Source: Methanosphaera sp.
GTDB taxonomy: Archaea > Methanobacteriota > Methanobacteria > Methanobacteriales > Methanobacteriaceae
Direction of reading: 5' to 3'
Length of the DNA: 27,716 nucleotides
Assembly (NCBI GenBank): GCA_017430835.1
Contig: JAFRMD010000098.1
Coordinates: forward strand, 1 to 27,716
Part shown: one piece after another, positions 23,035 to 27,716 of the stretch
Layout of the letters: every line of letters starts with the position of its first letter
Position numbering within the stretch: position 1 is the first letter of the stretch
Program-made: the position numbers and the translations under genes
The notes under the pieces: model-generated
What the model was told of the DNA's origin: nothing
What the model saw: only the letters and a program-made list of their open reading frames with translations
The model's database searches: none

Positions 23035-23314
23035 TCAAGGGATTATCATAAAAATTATTATCAATTTTATATTTATTTTTAATTATTAATAAATATGTTC
23101 ATTTATTTAGTATTTAGATAGTTAATCATTGGATTTATTTAGTTTATATAGATTATATCAGGATTTTATTTTCGTTATAGATTATTATTTCTTAATATTT
23201 AGGGGTGTTATCATCATACAGATTATAAATACTTATATGATTAATAAATTAATCATCATGAATGATTTTATAAGTGTTAAACTATTTATATAATAATTTG
23301 TTTATTATAGTGTG

Positions 23315-23336
23315 GCTGTTGAAAATGTGGTTGAAA
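23315..23336 (+). repeat. IS left terminal inverted repeat
   Basis: These 22 bases are identical to the solo copy at 16350-16371 and to the reverse complement of 25246-25267. Confidence 0.9.
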
Positions 23337-23663
23337 ATTCAATAATTTAACCACATATATTGACTTTATTAAAAAAACATCAATCAATATATAAATAACA
23401 TAACCTACAAAAAGTAATAAACTCCTTTTTTATAAAATTAATTAAATTAAAGAAAGTATTCATTATTTAAACACTTTTATGCTAAGTTTTATTAAAATAT
23501 ATTTTAAGAGTTTAAAAATTTAAAAAAAGACATAATATAATTTAAATATCAATAATCTAGGATATATTAAGTTTATTTTATTATATGATATTGATTAATT
23601 GTTATTATGTTAAAATAAGTGTATAATAACCTTTAAATAATATATAGGGTAATATATATTATT

Positions 23664-25085
23664 ATGACACGAAATATATACCCTACATACAATAATAGTA
23701 TGTTTGAACTAAATTATACATTTTTTGGTAAAGAGGATTGTCTTTACGTTAAAGAGACTGTTGAAGAAAAGGAACTTGATTATCTATTTTATTGTGCAGA
23801 TCATGAACATAAGACTATTTGTTTTATTAAAACAAATATTATCTGTCCTAAATGTAGTAGAAAATTGCAATTTAATGGTAAATCTAAACGTAACTGGAAT
23901 AAAAAAAGAATTGTTAAATTGCAAAATTATATTCATAAAAAATGTAACGTTCTTAAAAAATCTTCATTAGCTAAATACAGAGATAAACATTGTTGTTACA
24001 CACGCCAAGTACGTGATGGTGGAACAAACTCTTCATTAATTAGTTATAGATCATATGAATCCAAATCAGAAGAACTAAACCATTATTACAAAACAAATAT
24101 TTCACCTTCAACAATCTATTACAGTGAAATAACATCATTCTGGAAATATTATGATAAATTAATGAAAATCCAACAAGATGAAATCAAAAAAAGAGGAATA
24201 AAACCATCAGGACATTTCTCATATGATGAACAGTACGTATTTGTAAATAAAATATTATACTTACGAATGACACTAATAGACGTTCACACCAAACTAATAA
24301 TAGCAGATACACTAGTAAATGAAGAAGAATTCACTGAAACAACAATAAAAAAATTCATGGAATCCAACCTCAAAGACAAACCATTAAAAAGCATAACAAC
24401 AGATGACAGAAACACATACAACACAATAATCAAAGCATTAAAAGCCGTACACCACAGATGCTTCTTCCACCTAATGCAAAATCTCATGACACCACTACAA
24501 AAACACATAAACAAACTAAACCGAAAAATAAAAACAAACAAAAACAAAATAAAAGAAAACAAAGACAAAATCACACAAAGAAAAAACAAATACCCACCAA
24601 CAAAAGGAAGAATGCCCCATAGTGATACCAAAAGAATCAAAAACAAAAACAAAATAGACGAATTAGAACAAAAAAACAAAGACCTACGAAAAGAAAACAA
24701 AAAAATAAAAAAAGAACTAAAAACAATAGACAAGGATAAAAAGAGAATACAAAAAATATTCAAATCACAAAAACAAAAATAAGCCTATCGTAGATTCCAC
24801 ACAATATACAACCAAAGAAACCAACTAGAACCCATCATAAAAAAATTCCTCGAAAAAATGAACAAAAACATAGCCATATTACTAAACCACATACAAAACA
24901 AAAAAATACCAGCAACCAATAACGTAGTAGAAAACTACTACAGAACCACACTACCAAGAAAACACAAAAGAATATACAGAACACTCAAAGGACTACAAAA
25001 AAGAATCAAACAAGAACAACTACAATGGACACACAGAATAGTACTAAAACAAAACACCAACATCAATAAAAACACACAATACTAA
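23664..25085 (+). pseudogene. DDE transposase interrupted by one in-frame stop
   Basis: The full frame is 473 codons but carries a TAA at codon 373 (24780-24782); reading resumes in the same frame. The N-terminal part has a Cys pair (CPKC, 61-64) and other Cys/His residues suggesting a zinc finger. A helix-turn-helix-like stretch starts SPSTIYYSEITSFW (147-160). The catalytic triad fits D188 (FSYDEQ), D247 or D248 (TTDDRN) and E423 (TNNVVEN). HHRCFFH (263-269) is like the C/H motif of several eukaryotic-like and archaeal DDE enzymes. A long Lys/Asn/Glu coiled-coil insertion (about 278-372) separates the second D from E. The stop falls at the end of the coil, removing E423. Third-position bases shift from T-ending to A/C-ending near 24060. 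Confidence 0.82.
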
Positions 25086-25245
25086 ATAAATAAAAACCAT
25101 TAAATAACAATCAACTCCAAACCCATTTAACTTTTTTTATCAAAAAAATAAAACCCTTCAATATCATACAAAACCAATATAACATGTTATATTATTGATC
25201 AGATAAAATCAAAATGATGAAATATTCATAAAAAAAGTCATATCA

Positions 25246-25267
25246 TTTCAACCACATTTTCAACAGC
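25246..25267 (-). repeat. IS right terminal inverted repeat
   Basis: Exact reverse complement of 23315-23336. It is also inverted relative to the solo end at 16350, so it could pair with either left end in transposition. Confidence 0.9.
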
Positions 25268-25300
25268 AACTATAAGCAGGTTAAAACAGTTAATTCTTAA

Positions 25301-25497
25301 AATTCAGTAGGATATCCCTACTCCATTGACACAAATATTGTTAAAGATCTCCTATTATTCCATCATACACCCACACCTACCTTAATAATCGATAGAATTG
25401 AAATGAAGTCATGTTGTTCAATCCAACATTTGATATTGAAAACGCTATTGAAAGCACGATGAATATCAGTATCAACTACATAACTCCACTTTTGTAA
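25301..25497 (+). pseudogene. Frameshifted gene fragment beside the IS
   Basis: A 53-codon open stretch (25301-25459; contains VGYPYSIDTNIVKDLLLF) overlaps a second frame (25402-25497; contains MLFNPTFDIENAIESTMN) that runs to a stop at 25495-25497. Together they read like the end of one protein with a frameshift near 25400. It begins 34 bases after the IS right end. The parent gene is not recognised. The remainder of the 476-base gap up to the next gene holds a hairpin (AGTAGG/CCTACT, 25306-25322) and the promoter at 25699-25710. Confidence 0.4.
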
Positions 25498-25698
25498 ATT
25501 TAAAGAGGATAATACAGGATTAACCATAATTATGAAAATTTCACATATAAATGGAGTATAAAGCTATTAGACATCTTTATTATTGCGAAGAAAAATAACA
25601 CGCAAAACATAATTATTTTATATTAGAATATAATTAATCTAATCAGATTTCGTTAAATAACAGGATAATCCCCCATAATTTACCTATAAGTGAAAGCA

Positions 25699-25710
25699 TA
25701 TTTAAATATA
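25699..25710 (+). promoter_or_regulatory. TATA box of the small anchored-protein gene
   Basis: TATTTAAATATA follows a purine-rich GAAAG that could be a TFB-recognition element. It predicts a start near 25730 and a leader of about 14 nt holding the weak ribosome site GTGGTAT. Confidence 0.55.
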
Positions 25711-25743
25711 GGATAAAATAAAATAATAATTAAGTGGTATCAT

Positions 25744-26217
25744 ATGAACACAAAACTGGCAAAAATAATACTGGTAATTCTATTAATTATTCTTTGTACA
25801 ATCATATACATCACCTATCCGGATATAGCACCTAACAGTAATTGTTCAACTGCCGCTGTCGGATCTTCAACTGTAGATATCCCGGAGGGTTATGATATTC
25901 AAAAAATAAGTGATAATGGAGTTCTTTTTTCCAGTCTAAGAACGAATATAGGAATTTATGAAGTTAAAAAAGGAGGTTCCTTTGACAAGAAAGTCAATCA
26001 AATGAAAAGCAAATATGGAAACAATTCAGTCTCAACCTATTCATATACCATAAATGATACCGAACTAAAGATTGCAATAGCTGAAAATCCAAAAGTAAAA
26101 ATTAAGGAAACCTACTTTGAAAAAAATGGCGTCAAATACCATATCTATGAAAAGGGTTCTGAAGACGAGACCGCATTCAAAACATTATTTGATACAATAA
26201 GAGATGACATTCATTAA
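25744..26217 (+). CDS. Membrane-anchored extracytoplasmic protein, function unknown
   Basis: The 157-residue product has a single N-terminal hydrophobic helix (about residues 7-25, IILVILLIILCTIIYI). A Ser/Ala-rich linker follows, then a small domain opening with VDIPEGYD (about 43-50) and containing several beta-strands. This resembles the layout of the protein at 12175-12660 (hydrophobic helix, then IP-x-GY). The helix is not followed by a clear cleavage site, so it may stay as an anchor. No catalytic motif is visible. It converges on the STAND ATPase gene with 89 bases between. Confidence 0.72.
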   Translation: MNTKLAKIILVILLIILCTIIYITYPDIAPNSNCSTAAVGSSTVDIPEGYDIQKISDNGVLFSSLRTNIGIYEVKKGGSFDKKVNQMKSKYGNNSVSTYSYTINDTELKIAIAENPKVKIKETYFEKNGVKYHIYEKGSEDETAFKTLFDTIRDDIH

Positions 26218-26306
26218 AAATATATGCAATACTTCAATAATTTTTTTAAATCATTTCAGGCTTTTATTTGGAGTATTCTAGTATATTGCTAAAAGTTTAT
26301 CTTAAA

Positions 26307-27491
26307 TTATATTTTATAAGGATATTGACCTTCTGTTTCCTTTTTATGTTTTAGCCATGTGACTAACATCATATCATTAATCATATAAATATTATCATGG
26401 GAATAACCCAGTATTGCCTTATTATTTAACGAATCAATATATTTTGTTAATGTAGATTTTGAATATCCTGTTTTTTCAAGAAGATTATTCCATGTTAATC
26501 CATTTTCATCAACCAATATTTTTATTATGGTTTTTTCATAATCACTTAGATTTCCCCATACATATAAGCACATGATAACTATCTGATCCATTTTCATCAT
26601 GAAACTTTCTTTAATCATTTCTTCATCATATATTTTACCTGAATCCAAAACATTACAAAATGTATTTATGTATGCAGGTATTCCTCTTGTACATTTATAA
26701 AATCTATCAAATCCATCATCCGTAAATTTTATATCTCCTGCTTTTTCATTAAGATACTTGTATGTTTCCTCTTTAGTAAATGCTTCTATATCTATTTGAA
26801 TCATACGACCGGCAAATGCTCCTCTTTGACCATTAATATCCTCTATTATATCGGCACTTTTACTTACTGAACCAGTGAAAATATAGCATACATTTGATTG
26901 ATCTTGAATATAACTTCTAAAAAGCCAGAAAAATGCTTCGGGATTTTCAACATGTTTTATAAATTGGAATTCATCAAATACTAGTATAAATGCATCTATT
27001 TCATCTGATGTGTCAATTATTTTCTGTGGAAGTTCCATTACAAATTTACTTAAAGCCTTGTAATTCTCTTTAATTTTTGGAATAGGGATATCAAATATAC
27101 TTGCAGTATCAGTAAATTCATAATCATGTAATTTAATATTCGTAATGATATTTTTGATGTTGTCATTGAAGTTCTTAAGAACAGATTGTTTTTGTCTTAA
27201 TGATTCATAGATAATAGATAACATCTCTTTTAATATTTCTTCTTCTGTAACTTTTTTATTTGATGAATATATCTTTGATATATCGATGTATGCTGTTAAT
27301 GTTTTATTATTAGTATCATGTAGGATTTTTTTTAACAGAAATGTTTTTCCCACACCTCTATTTCCAGTTATCAACAATTGATTTGGTAAATCTTCATAAA
27401 TACTGCTTATTTGTAGGTTTATCTTCTTAATATCTTTTGTTCTATTGAAAAAGTATTTATCAATATTTTTTGGTACATTAGTAGGCATCAT
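26307..27491 (-). CDS. STAND-type archaeal ATPase with winged-helix end
   Basis: This 394-residue P-loop ATPase belongs to the archaeal ATPase (ATPase_2, PF01637-like) group. Walker A is GNRGVGKTFLLKK (43-55). Walker B is AFILVFDEFQF (167-177), and the sensor strand is VCYIFTGS (201-208). A helical lid follows (about 235-300) and the C-terminal part (about 312-380) looks like a winged helix with GLTWNNLLEKTGYSKSTL. Many relatives end in a DUF234 or PD-(D/E)XK nuclease-like domain; this one stops soon after the winged helix, so it lacks that part. Such ATPases may bind DNA and are linked to mobile elements or stress, but the function is unproven. GGAG lies about 9 bases before tandem ATGs, so the start may be either. 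Confidence 0.87.
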   Translation of the reverse strand: MMPTNVPKNIDKYFFNRTKDIKKINLQISSIYEDLPNQLLITGNRGVGKTFLLKKILHDTNNKTLTAYIDISKIYSSNKKVTEEEILKEMLSIIYESLRQKQSVLKNFNDNIKNIITNIKLHDYEFTDTASIFDIPIPKIKENYKALSKFVMELPQKIIDTSDEIDAFILVFDEFQFIKHVENPEAFFWLFRSYIQDQSNVCYIFTGSVSKSADIIEDINGQRGAFAGRMIQIDIEAFTKEETYKYLNEKAGDIKFTDDGFDRFYKCTRGIPAYINTFCNVLDSGKIYDEEMIKESFMMKMDQIVIMCLYVWGNLSDYEKTIIKILVDENGLTWNNLLEKTGYSKSTLTKYIDSLNNKAILGYSHDNIYMINDMMLVTWLKHKKETEGQYPYKI

Positions 27492-27716
27492 ATTAAATGA
27501 CTCCTTATAATATTAGTTATGTTTAAGATATTATTTAGATATACCAGTCTGTATAAAAAAACTAGTGCAACATAATTTGGCAGTGTCCAAAATACAGTCT
27601 GAGTTTTGATGTCTGTTAACCTTATAACATTATTTAATAAATTGTTTTATTTTTTCATTGATTAAATAAATGTTAAAGTACGATATAATATCATACAACT
27701 ATTTAATCTTCAATTA
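27492..27716. other. Right-edge AT-rich region
   Basis: It holds the promoter side of the STAND ATPase gene, the short direct repeat CAGTCTG at 27545 and 27595 (50 bp apart), and no supported reading frame before the window ends. Confidence 0.4.

Larger units (their letters stand above)
23315..25267 (+). mobile_element. Insertion sequence, 1953 bp, with 22-bp perfect inverted ends
   Basis: The left end (23315-23336, starting GCTGTTGAAAATG) and right end (25246-25267, ending CATTTTCAACAGC) are exact inverted copies. They frame a single transposase gene. Both ends are flanked on the outside by TATAGT read outward from the element, so a palindromic TATA target or a slightly longer end is possible; no clear direct target duplication is seen. 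Between the left end and the gene (23337-23663) lies only AT-rich DNA. The transposase has a stop in its reading frame, so this copy is probably inactive unless helped in trans. I cannot assign an IS family with certainty. Confidence 0.88.

Noticed and set aside
24284..24763. 159-codon minus-strand frame opposite the transposase
   Set aside because: It is Phe/Ser/Leu-rich, the complement of a Lys/Asn-rich coiled coil, and has no support as a gene.
23300..25280. Direct target-site duplication of the IS
   Set aside because: The flanks share only TATAGT read outward from both ends, which is an inverted and not a direct match. No duplication can be asserted.

Overview
The window looks like a chromosomal piece of a host-associated methanogenic archaeon of the Methanobacteriales, closest in character to Methanosphaera or Methanobrevibacter. 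The grounds are very low G+C, archaeal TATA boxes, Shine-Dalgarno sites of the GGTGAT/GAGGTGAT type, large secreted Asn-rich adhesin-like proteins with beta-helix and Ig-like repeats, an EFR1-type flavodoxin/ferredoxin fusion and a STAND-type ATPase. No rRNA, tRNA or CRISPR array was seen. The taxon is an inference, not a database result.

Layout. (1) 138-5165: a small membrane protein and an acidic protein whose TATA box sits inside an inverted repeat. Next comes a two-gene metal-efflux unit: a P1B-type ATPase preceded by a small one-helix acidic protein resembling the PacL/DUF1490/DUF6110 ATPase partners. Two short genes of unknown function follow. (2) 5166-6188: a nearly gene-free stretch holding an unusual array of five clear and two degenerate GGGGGTNATGATAAGTA elements. 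They are phased at 20-24 bp, apart from one gap, directly upstream of a minus-strand promoter that drives only a 6-codon and a 43-codon reading frame. (3) 6189-9719: a large adhesin-like protein and a smaller secreted protein. (4) 9836-13342: housekeeping and redox genes, namely a membrane protein, a GNAT acetyltransferase with an upstream zinc-ribbon protein, an EFR1 flavodoxin/ferredoxin fusion, a secreted or anchored small protein and a flavodoxin-domain protein. (5) 13481-16047: convergent pyk and ppaC; the pyk leader has a long-range complement to its own ribosome-binding site. (6) 16255-25497: an accessory island. Two adhesin-like genes four bases apart are bracketed by copies of the same 22-bp insertion-sequence end, one solo at 16350 and one belonging to a 1.95-kb IS at 23315-25267. 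Decayed gene fragments surround them. (7) 25744-27491: a small anchored protein and a STAND ATPase.

The genes fit a gut-adapted methanogen: cell-surface adhesins that vary by recombination and IS activity, metal efflux, and flavin/iron-sulfur redox proteins next to central carbon and pyrophosphate metabolism. The signals least explained by known features are the GGGGGT array (5766-6013), the TATA-flanking inverted repeat (1100-1135), the pyk leader pairing (13481-13594) and the IS-bracketed adhesin cassette (16350-25267).
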